A stretch of 64,000 nt of DNA from Macrolepiota albuminosa (GCA_027475525.1 JAMWFC010000060.1:434001-498000); one strand, 5' to 3'. Shown: positions 48,901 to 59,900, counted from the first letter of the stretch. Program-made: numbers and translations. The notes: a model not told the origin generated them from the letters alone.

Positions 48901-50091
48901 CAGGTGGAGCATGCACAGTGAGTGCCTGGTTATTGGATAGGTTGAGCGCATATAGGTTTTGACCTGGGATCATTGTGCCTGTGGCTACAGTCTTTCCGTC
49001 AGGAGTAATCAGAGTGGCTTCTGTTCTGTTGAATGTTGTCGATACGTTGAGTTGGCTAGCGAGTTTACTGATGGACAAGAGTTGGACCGTCGACTTTGGA
49101 ACGTATAATGTGTCCTTGAGTTCAAGGTGGGTCCCATTGTTGGTATCTATATGGATAGTTCCAATGCCAGTTGCCGATATGGTAGTGCCTCCTACGCCTT
49201 TGATGGGGCGATTGTGAATGTGTGTTAGTGTGGTGAAGTCTGAGGCATTCGGTGAAATATGGATGGTTGCCCTGGAGTCTAGAAAGAATGGACACATCTG
49301 TGCATCGTCACAGGAAAGGATTTCTGGATTGCGAGAGTCTGTGGATAAGTTCTCCTCCTCAAGTGCAATCCACACATCAATCTCAAGCGTCTCCATATTG
49401 CTCAGGTGTCCAGAACCTGGTAACTTATCTGATGCTAGTCCGGCAAACTCAGGTTTACCAGCCATCGTTTTTCCGGCCTGGGAAGCTAGATACACCACAA
49501 TTGTGTCCGAGTCCCCTTCCAGAGTGAATGTGTTCCCCTCAGATGGCGTAAAGGTCACTTTGGATACCTTCTTCTTGTCTTTGTCCTTCTTTTTATAGAA
49601 TGCCAGGCAGGCTTTCCTGGACTCCTCCAGGATTTTTCCTTCCATAGCACCGCCTTCCAGGATACACCATGGGGCAGTGTGACCGGTGTAGACATGGGTA
49701 GGTCTGTTCCTGACTGTTCCTTGGTAACCTTCCCAGCTTCGAATGCCCTGTCTATCTTGTCAAAAATTGAGTCAACTGTCTTAGTAAGTGGCTCGGATAA
49801 AGAGCATTTCATAGTAAGTGCCTCTTGGAGAAGTCGGACCTGCCACATGGGGACTGCGCCACCATGTCTCTCCTTCAAGTAAGCCCACAGAGTAACAGGG
49901 TCACCCATGTCTTCACACAACTTCTGTTCTGACGGAAATATTGCCCGTTTGATGAACGAGCAGGTAAGGCGTTTGTTGGAGGTCCAGGCTCGGTATGCCC
50001 GTGATTCATACATCGGATGAGGAGAGGTGGGAGGGTCGAACACATAGTCCCAGAGTTGGACCATTGGCAGTTTCAGTTTCATTGTGTACAC
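45983..50091 (-). pseudogene. copia gag-pol, interrupted and frameshifted
   Basis: Read leftward on the minus strand: gag (50091-49555; frame runs on without a shift from 61231), protease plus integrase (49645-48137), RT pieces (48120-47638, 47439-47200, 47196-46957) and the end of RT with RNase H (46609-45983). The protease motif is DSRAT instead of DSGAT. The integrase shows WHLCLGHTN, CNHCILGKQ and a core in which the usual SDNGGEF is altered. RT retains QVDVKTAFLN. In RNase H the usual STEAEY is SCKAKY. Stops and frameshifts separate the pieces, so it is not functional. Confidence 0.88.
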
Positions 50092-51041
50092 TGATGACGC
50101 CCAAAGTTTGGTCAGCAACAAATGTAACAGTTGTGTTACCGTACCAAGAGTGTGCGTTGGGCGCGCTAAAAGTAATTTGAGGAGTCCCGGGCAGGTCCCA
50201 GAGAACGCGTCGGTGAAAAAGGTGAAAAGTCGGTAACGGGTGTCGGCAAGTGTAAGCGCTAAGGTAAAGCGCCTAGGAAGAAGCGGTAAGTTAACACGGC
50301 AAAGGTGAGCGGCAAGAGCGCGGTAAGCTTAGCGAGGTCTAAGCGTCGATAGTGCCTGCCGTAGTTGCAAGGCGCGAGTATGTCGAGTGTTGGCGAACGT
50401 CTGCAACTGCCGATGAGTTTTGACGTTGCCGACCGTAGCGTAAATGAGCTCTTGAGCGTAAGGGAGACTGAGGAAAGGGGAGTAAACTGTGGTCTATTGT
50501 TCTGATGTCCAATGTACAAGTCGGTAAGTACTTTTATACTACAATAAGTTCGCCGTCGCCAGTGGCTAATGACGCCAGAGTGCGGTAAACTGGAAAATTT
50601 CAAAGGGGTAGCTCCAACGGTTTCAGATCCCTACCGCCCATTCAAGAGCCTTAGCGACGCCAGGCGACAGATCGCGAAGCTAAACCATCACTCCATCACC
50701 CTTCTGTCTGTCAGAACACCTAAGCGATGTCGGGCGCCAAATCGAGACGCTAAGCGGTGTCAGACGCCAAGGTCAAACGCCAAGCTGTCCGTCAGTTTTT
50801 GATAGATCATCAGGCTTCTCGCTAAGCGCTGTCGTCAGTGACTGATGCCATCTGTCAGTTGTCATTTTGTCTGCCGATCGGCGCTATCATTGATTGGATC
50901 TGCTTCTTGCTGTGCGCGGCCGTCAGAAATGGCTTAAAATAGGTAGAACGCGTGCGCTAAGTTCGGAACGAGTGCGGCAAGGTTTCCGGAGCCGGTGCCG
51001 AGCCTGCCGTTGATGCGCCTAACCTGTATAGGGTCCTATCA
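50092..51041 (-). repeat. gypsy 3' LTR
   Basis: 950 bp; TGATGACGCCC at the left and CCTATCA at the right edge on the plus strand. Nearly identical to 60281-61230. Confidence 0.95.
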
Positions 51042-51053
51042 TCTCCCCCCAAC
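51042..51053 (-). other. Polypurine tract of the gypsy element
   Basis: On the minus strand GTTGGGGGGAGA directly abuts the 3' LTR, as expected for the plus-strand primer of reverse transcription. It fixes the element's orientation. Confidence 0.8.
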
Positions 51054-51210
51054 TGAAAAATTGACTGTCCTCAGTCACCAAATAAGGCTACCGTTACCGT
51101 TTTTGTGACAAGTGGCCCGTGCGTTCTTGAGATTTGGTTTATAGTCCTGGCGCATGAGTTTGGACTTCGTTTCCTCTCCCCATCTTTTCCTGGCGCTCAG
51201 AAATAAAAAT

Positions 51211-53451
51211 ATGTCCTTCCGTATTCCAACTCCGCCCCCCGTTCCCTCTCAAGCTGCTCAAGAGGCCGCGTACGCTTACATCGCTAAGGCCAACCGCTTC
51301 ATCCGCCATATCGAGGGCGTTGGCGCCGAGGCGTCTCAAAACTTGGTGGTTGGCGTGATGAAGTTGCTGGAGAGGTGGTATGAGGTGAGAGTCCTTGGCG
51401 TTGGGTGGGACCGCGAGATCGAGGTGCGGGAGTGGTGTCGTGCTCGATATGTCGATAATCGTGGCGCCGAGTGGTTAGCGCCCTTCTCCCGCTTCGTAAG
51501 TTGTTGTTTTCGCCTGGCGCGTCGCTTAGCTGATTGCTCTCTAGGCGCCTCCCCCTGTCCCCACCATCGAAGATGAGCTGGAGGACATTCTTTCTGGCGC
51601 GTTGCCGATGACCGTAAGCGCGTCGGCAACCGAGTGAGTATCTCCTGACCTTTCTTTCTCTAGCTATGGACTGAACTATCCCCCCGTAGCAAGCAAGAGG
51701 TACTGGAGCCCCTTGCTCGATTGCAAATCGAGCAAGAGCAGGAGGAGGCTGCCGCTGCCGCTGCCGCGCACACCTTGGCGGTAGTGAGGGCCGAGCTCGC
51801 TAAGGAGCAGCAGAAGGAATCCGTTGCCGAGGGTTCCAGCAAGGGGTCTCGCGCCGGCAGTGTACAGAGCCCAACACTGCCGGCTAGCAGGAAGGGCTCC
51901 CCAGTAAAGCCGGGTAAGGCTTTAAAGAAAGTGAGTGTTCAACTTTTCTTGCCGCTGCCGTGCCACGCCAACCACTGTTTCCAAGTCTCGTAAGGGAAAG
52001 GCCCCCAAATACGCGGTAAGTGTTCTTTCAGCCCTAGGCGATGTCTACTAACCTAAGTCTGCAGGCGCCAACGCAGACCACCTTTACCGACTCTGAATTG
52101 AAGAGTCTGCTGGTGCCGCGCCGGGAAGACGCCGTTCTTGACGAGGGGATGGAAGCGGGTGTGGTCTTGCCCGAGATGAAGAATAAGAAGACTGTTGGCC
52201 TTGCGGCAAGGCAGGAGTTTAAGGATTCCATGGGGGCGGTAAGCTTAGCGCCTTTTCTGTTACCGTGTTTGCTGACTTAGGTACTAGTGCGACAAATGCT
52301 GGGCTGACAACGATCCAGAGGGGTGCTGGTACCCTACTGGCGGTCAGCCCTGCTATCGATGCGGGACCCTTAAACGCGCGTGTACTCTGGATGGCGCCAA
52401 GAGTCGCGAGCGCGGGGGAGCTCCCGACGCGGTAGTGGAGCGCACCTTCAAGCGTGCCGTCCTGGTCAAGAGAGCGCGAGAGTTTGTCGAGGGAGAGAAG
52501 AAGAAGAAGGCCGCTGGAGACGCGGCAGCAATCAGCAAGAGTTCCCTGGCGCTGCCGACGCGCCAAGGGGACGATAACGAAACAGTCGGCAACCGTGGCG
52601 CCGGCGAGCGCCAAGAAAAACGCAAGGCCCCCTCCCCAGGCAAGGGCAAAGGTAAGGCCAAGCGCGTCCGCATCGAGTCGCCCTCCCCCTCTCCAAGTGC
52701 TGAGGACAGGGAGATGAAAGATTTGGAAGATGCCCTTGCCGCCAGCCGCCTTCCCCCCGTTAGCGGTGAGGCCGGTCCCAGTCGCCTATTGTCCCCTCTC
52801 GCCTTACCTGAGAACGCGCCTGCCGAGGTTTCGGCTGCTGGCGCCCTAGGGGGTGAAGGTGACGTTGAAATGGGAGAGCCCGCTGGCGCACAGGAGTTAG
52901 TCGGAGAGGAGGAGAAAAGGGAAGGGTCGCCAAGCCGCGAGGAGGAAGAGGGCGGCAATGAGGATGCTGAGGGGGAGTTGGAGGAGACTTTGCGAGACGC
53001 TCCTGGCGAGTCCCAGGAGTTGCCGATTGTGGAGCCTGCCGCCCCCTGGATGAGCGAGGGCGACGTAGCGACGCAGCTCTGGATGAGCGCGAGTGGGCCT
53101 TCGTCGTGGACCCCCCAGCCTCAGCCAAGAGTCACTGGCGACTCGTACGAGTGGCTGGGGGAGGACTTGGTTTATCCAGTGGTGGCACTGTACCCCCCTC
53201 AAGTTATCGAGCGGATGGCGGCGCGTGCGGCAAGCATGCGAGCGGTACTGGGTCGCGAGCGTGAGCGAGCGCGGGAGCAAATTATGGCCTCTCGCCTTCG
53301 GTACGCCAATTTGACTCGTAGCATGGACGCCCTTCAAGAGTACCAGGCGGACTGCAACGAGGCGCTAGAGTGGCAGGCCCTCAACCACGTGCAAGTTGGC
53401 GACCTCTTGCCGCTCGACGACTCGATGTCGCTTTCCGGGGATGAAGACTGA
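51211..53451 (+). CDS. Antisense passenger gene with Zn2Cys6-like cysteine cluster
   Basis: Six exons, all phase 0: 51211-51495, 51545-51613, 51664-51930, 51986-52015, 52065-52238 and 52288-53451, giving 662 aa. An upstream in-frame ATG at 51154 would add 19 residues. Each intron is about 50 bp with GTAAG or GTGAG donors. The N-terminus is helical, followed by a Gln/Glu/Ala coiled-coil-like part (exon 3). Exon 6 opens with a cluster C-X2-C-X8-C-X8-C-X2-C-X6-C (CDKCW ... GCW ... CYRC ... RAC), close to fungal Zn2Cys6 DNA-binding domains but with longer second spacing. A basic KGKGKAKR tract, an acidic Ser/Glu-rich middle and an Arg-rich helical C-terminus follow. It is not gag or pol. A DNA-binding or regulatory role is inference. 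It is encoded opposite to the retrotransposon transcript and is intact. Confidence 0.7.
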
Positions 53452-53865
53452 CGGACCTTAGGGTAGATAGGCCGTCTTGTATAGTTTCTTAATTTTGTTA
53501 CCGCTAATATTACTTTCTTGCCGCCTCCTTGCCGAATGATAAGTCTTATATTCTGGGTTAGCGCACCAGCTTAGAGCAGAGAAAGTAAGAAAGCAGGCGG
53601 CAAGTATTCTAAAGTAGATTTTAGCAAAAGGAGGAGTAGGTGTGGGACTTAGACAAAATTCGAAGAGAAGGGAAACGCTCAGTAAGTCATCATAGCGAAA
53701 AACCCTTGGCGAGAGTTGCGCAATGCGCTAAGCGTTGGCGACACGCTAGCGCTGCGACTTGACTACGTAAGGAATTGTCTGTGGAATATAGTACAGTAAG
53801 TATCGGCAAGAAAGACAAGTAAGGTAAGTAATAGAAAGAAAGAGCTTATCAATATATAGTCTTTT
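53452..53865. other. gypsy spacer between pol and passenger-gene ends
   Basis: The passenger gene (+) and pol (-) converge here. No coding signal; presumably 3' ends of both transcripts. Confidence 0.5.
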
Positions 53866-56800
53866 CTAATCTGGTTCTTCTTCTTCAACTAGAGTCGGTA
53901 AGTCGTCATCGTCCAGTAAGTCTGTTTCTTCAAGTTCTCTCAACTTGGCGGTGTCGATATCTAGCGCTTCAAGCGGCAAGTCAATGTGTTCTCTGGCGAG
54001 ATACGGCAACAGGCGAAAGGCGGCAACAGGTCGATGCAGTACTGAACCATCTAATTCACAGAGCACGTAAGCGCCTCCACGGTTACGGGAGATAACTACC
54101 AAAGGTCCAAGATAGCGCGGGCGCATTTTCTTGTTGTAAGAGGTTTCGATTTTGGAGTTGCGCATAAGTACTAGCGCACCCCTCGGGAAGTTGTAATCTT
54201 TGATAGTGGCGCTATGCTCGGTTTCGAATCGTAGGGCTGCTTGGCGACGTGCGCTAAAGACTGCCTCGTGGAGTCGCTCTAAATCTTCTTTCCTTCGCTG
54301 GAGATCAATAGCTCGTCTGGCGATAAGATCGGTAGTCGCTAAGATGCTGTTGGGAGCTGGCTGGAGATAGGTCGCTTCTATGATGTCGGCAGGGAGTAAA
54401 GGATGGGTGCCAGTAGCCGCGTAATAGGGAGAGCAACCCATGCGCTTACGAATAGTAACTCTTTCCGACCAGAACACTGAATAGGTCGCTTCGCTCCAAC
54501 GAGACTCGTCGCCATCGACTGCCTTGAAGAGTGCTTGCCGAACGTCAAAGTGGGGTCTCTCTACCAGGCCATTGGCGCGCTTGTTATAGCCAGATACTCG
54601 AATGTGGTGAATATTGTATTTCTTGGCGAGGTAAGTTAGCGCTTTGATGATGGGCGCACCGTTATCCGTGACGATTTCTCTTAGCGCTCCCCATCGGCAG
54701 ATGACGTCTTCAAATAGCCACTTAGCGACCGCCTCGGTATTTTCTCTTTGAAGCATGCGAAACTCAGGCCAGTGGATTAGCGAGCAACGACCTTGAATGA
54801 TGTACTTATAGCGACCAGATTTGGGCATGTGCATGGTGTCGACGTAGATTTTGCTGAAGAGGGGAGCTGGCGTTGCAACGGTTGGCGGTATGAGCACTTG
54901 GCGCGTTTGTTGGATTTGGCAGAGGTGGCAAGTCCTGATGTACCATGCGATGTCGGCGCTAGCGTGTGGCCACCAAAAGCGTTCTAGCAGAGAAGCTCGG
55001 GTAGCGTACAGACCTCTATGTCCTAGCTCGTCATGCATAGCGCGCAAGACTCGTAAGCGACCTTCTGGCTTGATGATCAGCTTGTGTGCGCCATCTCGAT
55101 TTCGTCGCCAAAGTCGGTTGTCGGTAAAGAAGAAGTGGGTAGCATAGCGGATAAAGGTAGCGTATTGTTCGTCGGTAAGGTCTGGGGGTCGCTCAAGGTC
55201 TTGTATCCATTGCTCGACTACCAATAGGCGACTATCTTCCGCCTTTGCCTTGGCGGATCGGGGAACGGCATCGTAGGTCAGGTTTCTGCTGTCTTCTCTT
55301 AGCGACTGGGGTTCCTGTACGACTTTTACTGGAGGCAAGTCTTGTCCAAGGATGCTTGCCGTGTAGAATGTGAGGGGTGCGCTAAAGGTCTCGGGGCGGT
55401 AAGGGACAATGGGATGCAAAAATATGCTGGTAGGCTGTTGCCGTCGTAGTAGGGGAATCGGTTGTTGTATGAGGTGCACGAAACCATGTAGTCGGTCGAC
55501 CCAGTCCTCGAAATCGCTATCAGCCTGAGGGTCCACTACCGGGTCGCCAGGCTGCCGTGGTCGCCTAGAGAGTCCATCTGGTCCGTGGAAAGAGCTCTTG
55601 ACGTGTACCAGCTCAAAGTGAAACATGAGGATAGCGACTACCCACCGATTCATGCTAGCGGATGGCTGGATATCGGGATTCTGCAGCATGCCTTTGATGT
55701 ACCTAGCGTCGACCTCAACGATAAGGTTGCGCACGCCAATCAAATACATCTTTAGCGACCGGAAGGCTTTGAAGAGTCCATAAAGCTCCAGCTTAGGCTG
55801 ACTGTAGCGAGACTCTCTGTCGTTGAGCGTGATAGACCCAAAGCGGTTGTAGCGTCGCTGTTTCCTATTGTCGCTAAGGCATTGGCACAGGAAGTAGCCA
55901 ACGGCAATGTATGAGGTATCCACCGCCAAGATAACAGGGTCGGCAGAGGTATAATCGATGGGGACTAGGGGCTTGGCGTCTTGTAGGGCTTTTACTAAGT
56001 CGCGTTGGGCAGTGACCTGGTCTGGCCCAAATTCGAAGGGCTCGTTGGCGCGGGTGAGTCGGTTAAGGGCATGTGCGCGATGGGCAAAGTTTTTGACGAA
56101 GATCCTGAGAACGCCAACGGTGCCAAGAAAGGCGCGAACTTCAGATAAGTCGCGGCAAGGACCCCAGCGCTCTAAGAGTGCTAAGCGAGACTCGTCGGGA
56201 ACACGACCGTCGGGAGTGCAGATGTGACCAAGTATTTTGAACCTTGGCGCGCAAAGGAGAAGTTTGTGACCGCTAAACGTACCACCGCTATACTTCATAC
56301 GCTGGAGAACTCGATTGAGCAGCTGGAAAAAGTCCCATAGCGCTAAGCGAATGTTGGAGTTGTCGGGATGTGTCGCCGGTAAGTCGTTCACGAGTCGCCA
56401 GTCTTTGGGGCCTTTGACGCCAACGTCGTCAATGAAGCTTAAGACGTTATGCGGTATCTCGGGTTGGAGGATGAAGGTGATGTCGTCGTGGAATATAGGG
56501 ACTGAGTTTGTCCAGCCCATCGGTAAGGTGACTAGGCGCAAGGCGCCAAACGGAGTTTGAAACGTAGTGAGGTCGCGGGAAGAAGGGTGTATTAAGCGCT
56601 CATCGTAGCCAACGTAGAGATCAAGGGTGGCGCCACAAATGCGCCCGGCAAAGGACTCGGCAAAGTGGTCAGGGAAAGGCGGTACGCCAGAGTGTCGTAT
56701 GGTTACTCTATTCAGCGGCTCAAGACTGTGAACTATGCGTAGATTGCCGTTCTTTTTGAGGACACAGAACCAGCGGGAGCGGTAAGAACTATTGGAGGGC

Positions 56801-57615
56801 TCGTAGACGCCAGCCTGTATCTTGGTCCTAATGATTTGGCAGACCTCGGCTTCGATTCCAGGCGGTAACGGTCGGTTGTGCTCAGTCCACGGCACGTGGG
56901 GGATGGTCGGGATGACGACAGGCGGGAAGAAATCTGTACGTAGACTGCCGCGTTCGGAGTCCTCCCAAGCAAAGGCTTTGTCTTGCTTAGCGACAAGATC
57001 GGTAAGGACGTTCAACTCATCTTTGGTCAAAAATCCTGTGTCGTGCTCCTTGGCGAACTGCTGCTGGCGTTCCTCGGTAAAACGTCCTGTGGGCTGAAAG
57101 GGTGGCGGATTCGGCGATAAGGTCGGCATGTCGGCAAGAGGGTCGCCTATGATCTGGCGCTCGATTCTAAACGTCTCGGGAGAGTGCGTAGCGATTGGTT
57201 TTGTTTTAAGCGCGACTGGCTTATATTTCTTTTTAACTTGTACCCCTTTCCTTTTGGGAGCGTTAGCCTGGTTATAAACAGAGGTGGAAAGGGGAACTGT
57301 AGCCTGAGGGGCGGCAAGTCCAAGAACGGCAGGAGACGAGGCTCCGGGAAGAGTGGTGAGATAAGTATCGGTAGACGCAATATTTTGAAATGACTCGGAA
57401 GCGGTAAGGTACAAGTAGGCAAGAGAGGAGTCGGTAATATTTTGGTTTTTCTGGGAAGGTTCTGCGTCGGTAGTGGGTAAAGTAGTTAAAACGTCTTGGT
57501 CAAGAAAAGCAGTAGACAAAACAGTTACAAGACCAGTTGAATGGTCAAATTCCAGCGTTAGCGCTACATCTCCGTGATCGTCGCCAATCACCTCCTCGAT
57601 GGTCTGTGAAAACAC
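53866..57615 (-). CDS. gypsy pol: reverse transcriptase, RNase H, integrase
   Basis: An open frame of about 1,249 codons with no stop. The N-terminal part is Pro/Thr-rich. RT follows with LKKNGNLRIVHSLEPLN, TLPMGWTNS and FIDDVGV (the YxDD box as FIDD). RNase H begins LAVDTSYIAVG and includes ESRYSQPKLELYG. The integrase has an HHCC module (HDELGHRG ... CHLCQ) and a D,D-35-E core (YVDTMHM, VTDNGAP, GLVERPH), then a C-terminal part ending in an acidic tail. No chromodomain was recognised. It starts 28 nt inside gag in the -1 frame, so it is probably made by frameshifting or another recoding event; the GTG that opens the frame is not a likely start. All catalytic motifs seem present. Confidence 0.92.
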   Translation of the reverse strand: MFSQTIEEVIGDDHGDVALTLEFDHSTGLVTVLSTAFLDQDVLTTLPTTDAEPSQKNQNITDSSLAYLYLTASESFQNIASTDTYLTTLPGASSPAVLGLAAPQATVPLSTSVYNQANAPKRKGVQVKKKYKPVALKTKPIATHSPETFRIERQIIGDPLADMPTLSPNPPPFQPTGRFTEERQQQFAKEHDTGFLTKDELNVLTDLVAKQDKAFAWEDSERGSLRTDFFPPVVIPTIPHVPWTEHNRPLPPGIEAEVCQIIRTKIQAGVYEPSNSSYRSRWFCVLKKNGNLRIVHSLEPLNRVTIRHSGVPPFPDHFAESFAGRICGATLDLYVGYDERLIHPSSRDLTTFQTPFGALRLVTLPMGWTNSVPIFHDDITFILQPEIPHNVLSFIDDVGVKGPKDWRLVNDLPATHPDNSNIRLALWDFFQLLNRVLQRMKYSGGTFSGHKLLLCAPRFKILGHICTPDGRVPDESRLALLERWGPCRDLSEVRAFLGTVGVLRIFVKNFAHRAHALNRLTRANEPFEFGPDQVTAQRDLVKALQDAKPLVPIDYTSADPVILAVDTSYIAVGYFLCQCLSDNRKQRRYNRFGSITLNDRESRYSQPKLELYGLFKAFRSLKMYLIGVRNLIVEVDARYIKGMLQNPDIQPSASMNRWVVAILMFHFELVHVKSSFHGPDGLSRRPRQPGDPVVDPQADSDFEDWVDRLHGFVHLIQQPIPLLRRQQPTSIFLHPIVPYRPETFSAPLTFYTASILGQDLPPVKVVQEPQSLREDSRNLTYDAVPRSAKAKAEDSRLLVVEQWIQDLERPPDLTDEQYATFIRYATHFFFTDNRLWRRNRDGAHKLIIKPEGRLRVLRAMHDELGHRGLYATRASLLERFWWPHASADIAWYIRTCHLCQIQQTRQVLIPPTVATPAPLFSKIYVDTMHMPKSGRYKYIIQGRCSLIHWPEFRMLQRENTEAVAKWLFEDVICRWGALREIVTDNGAPIIKALTYLAKKYNIHHIRVSGYNKRANGLVERPHFDVRQALFKAVDGDESRWSEATYSVFWSERVTIRKRMGCSPYYAATGTHPLLPADIIEATYLQPAPNSILATTDLIARRAIDLQRRKEDLERLHEAVFSARRQAALRFETEHSATIKDYNFPRGALVLMRNSKIETSYNKKMRPRYLGPLVVISRNRGGAYVLCELDGSVLHRPVAAFRLLPYLAREHIDLPLEALDIDTAKLRELEETDLLDDDDLPTLVEEEEPD

Positions 57616-59900
57616 CGGTGGGGAGGCTCGTTGGCGTGCTGGTCGGTAAACTCCGGGGGCTTAGCGCGGGCGCCTTTTCGTTGTCCCCTAGGGAACGTTG
57701 GCACCGTTCGTCGGATTCCGGAATTGGGGTCGCTAATTGTGAGGGTCGTTTCCTCGTCGGTAACTGTCTTGACGACTGATCGCGCCAAGACGTCAAAAGG
57801 TCTGCCGAGTAATAAGTCGTATGCTGGGGAGCGTAAAATGTGTATCTGGAGGTAAAAGGTAATGTCGCCAAGGGTGCACGGCACATTCTTGGCGAGGCCG
57901 AGGGATCTGTCTACCGTACCGTTAGCGCTCTGCATGTTTAGTATAACGGTAGGGTCGTAAATAAGGCCTAGATCGTTAGCGACTTCTGCTGCCATAGAAA
58001 TGATCTGAGACCCGCTATCCACGATTGCCTCTACCTCGTGCTTGTTGTCTACAGTTAGCGCTACCGAGCGGATAGCGTGCGATTCTTGAGCGACGGTAAG
58101 AATTGCTGGGTCCTCTCCATGGTCCACAGACCTAAGGTAGGTCTCCACTGGGTCCACAGAGGTGGCGTTAGCGATGGGGTCGGCAAGAGTGTCTTCAGTG
58201 TCGGGAGGGTCGATGGTAACAGAGAAACCAGGAAGCGCGTCGTCGAGTTCATCGACCTCGGCAACGGCTGTCGCCAAGGGTCGTCGGGGAGTGACTGCCG
58301 TCTTGACTTGGTTGCGGACGTCGGGAGCAATACTACAAAGCTCTTCTACTGATAAGGTAACGGCAGTTTTCATGATACGGTTAAAAACGTGGTTAGATTT
58401 CTCTATGTCGAAAATTGGCGCGGTAGGTCGGTAGCCACCCTCAGGACGTTTCTCGGGAGCGGCAAAGTTTCGTTGTGCGGGAGCATGATATCGGTCGGGA
58501 ATCCCTGAGTAGGGATGGAGAGGCGGCAAAGGCGGTTCGGGAGCGGTAGCGGTCGACGATGGTTCTGAAGCAGGAGCAGGGGCAGTGGCAGGAGGTGCGG
58601 CAGGAGCAGGTGTCGGTAACTTGCTAGCGGGAGGCATCGGCTTGTATCCTTTAAGAGGTTGTTTGGGCTGCTTAACTTCAACCCCATCAAAAACCTGGTT
58701 CTTTAGCGAATCCAACTCCTGTTGGAGCTTGGCGATACGCTCTTCCCGCGAGAAAGTAGGGTGGTCGCCAACGCTGTCGAAATGTAGGACCTCGTGAATC
58801 ATCTGCTGTTGGGTCGCCTGCTCGGGGTCGGGGTTGGCGTTGCCAGATAGCGTGCCGGTAACGATTTGTCCTGGGTTGCGCCTATGCCATTCATCTACCC
58901 GCTCCTGGAAGGACTTCTTGTCTGGGTAGTTGGGGATGGTGGCGCCAGTGGTGAGAACTATCTTGCCGTCGATAGCCCTTCGAATTCTTCCTTGGCGAAC
59001 GTAATTCTCGAGGGTAGCGCAGCGTCCTCTAGTCATAGTATGGCCAATTTCCCCACAGAAGTGGCAAGGGCCAGGTGCGGGAACGTTAGCGGGTCGGTTA
59101 GCCGTGAGGTTGGTGGTAATCATGGTTTCGATGCGAGTCATAGCGGAAGCGACAGCGGCGGTAATAGCAGCATTGAGCTCCTCTTTCTTAACGAAGTCGG
59201 CAACAGGAGGCGGGATGGGAATGATACCGTTAGTTCGCTCAGGGGGTGGGCTCATCCTAGCGCGTTGCAGTCCAACGCCAGTGTCCGTTCCCTTGAGAAC
59301 CCATTTACCGGCTTCAAAGACGTCGGCAACGTTATAGGGCTCGTCTGGGTGATGAGCCTGATGAACTATCTCTAGGCGACGGGCAATACGAGTCCACAGT
59401 GAAGTCGGGATGCCCTGCTGAAATAGGCGACGCTCCTCGTTAATATAGAGCTTGCCGTTCTGCAGAAGCCACCTAGCGATTTTCTGGAACTCGCGGTAAT
59501 ACGTGGAGAATGCGCCAAGAGAAGAAGTGCCGTTGTCGAAAGATTCCTGAACTAATTTCTGCAACTCGTTTACCGTGTATCGCGTAGCCTCCTCAGCGCC
59601 AGGGTACAGCTGGATTACTGCCGTCTTCCAGTCCTCATACGAAGCGCCTTGGGCGGGAGCTGTCGGCGTGGCGGGAACGAGCGCTGCAAACTCGGAAAGA
59701 CCAGTCCAAGTCTCTGCCGTGTCGTACGATACGTATCTTGCCGCGTACTCCTTCATCTGCGTGTGGTCGGTAATGTTACAATCCCTGAATAGATACTCTA
59801 ACTCCTTAAAATACTGGGAGAGCTCCCGTGGCTTGGTCTCGTCCCATTTCGGTGCCGAGAAGTGGTTGCGTGGCGGCATGCGTTGGACTTGTTGTTCCAT
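57588..59900 (-). CDS. gypsy gag with zinc knuckle and aspartic protease
   Basis: A 770-aa open frame from ATG 59900. The N-terminal half is a retrotransposon capsid-type domain (KWDETKPRELSQYFKELE ... WLLQNGKLY). A zinc knuckle CHFCGEIGHTMTRGRC follows, then Pro/Ala-rich linker, then a retropepsin-like domain with the catalytic DSGSQ and a later LLLGRPFD. The protease thus sits in gag, not pol, as in several fungal gypsy lineages. It would form the particle and mature the polyproteins. It ends at 57588, overlapping pol by 28 nt. Confidence 0.92.
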   Translation of the reverse strand: MEQQVQRMPPRNHFSAPKWDETKPRELSQYFKELEYLFRDCNITDHTQMKEYAARYVSYDTAETWTGLSEFAALVPATPTAPAQGASYEDWKTAVIQLYPGAEEATRYTVNELQKLVQESFDNGTSSLGAFSTYYREFQKIARWLLQNGKLYINEERRLFQQGIPTSLWTRIARRLEIVHQAHHPDEPYNVADVFEAGKWVLKGTDTGVGLQRARMSPPPERTNGIIPIPPPVADFVKKEELNAAITAAVASAMTRIETMITTNLTANRPANVPAPGPCHFCGEIGHTMTRGRCATLENYVRQGRIRRAIDGKIVLTTGATIPNYPDKKSFQERVDEWHRRNPGQIVTGTLSGNANPDPEQATQQQMIHEVLHFDSVGDHPTFSREERIAKLQQELDSLKNQVFDGVEVKQPKQPLKGYKPMPPASKLPTPAPAAPPATAPAPASEPSSTATAPEPPLPPLHPYSGIPDRYHAPAQRNFAAPEKRPEGGYRPTAPIFDIEKSNHVFNRIMKTAVTLSVEELCSIAPDVRNQVKTAVTPRRPLATAVAEVDELDDALPGFSVTIDPPDTEDTLADPIANATSVDPVETYLRSVDHGEDPAILTVAQESHAIRSVALTVDNKHEVEAIVDSGSQIISMAAEVANDLGLIYDPTVILNMQSANGTVDRSLGLAKNVPCTLGDITFYLQIHILRSPAYDLLLGRPFDVLARSVVKTVTDEETTLTISDPNSGIRRTVPTFPRGQRKGARAKPPEFTDQHANEPPHRCFHRPSRR

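Noticed and set aside
50259..50603. 114-codon frame, repeated at 60448-60792
   Set aside because: Lies inside the two LTRs and is simply duplicated with them; no domain and not kept open in the solo LTR.
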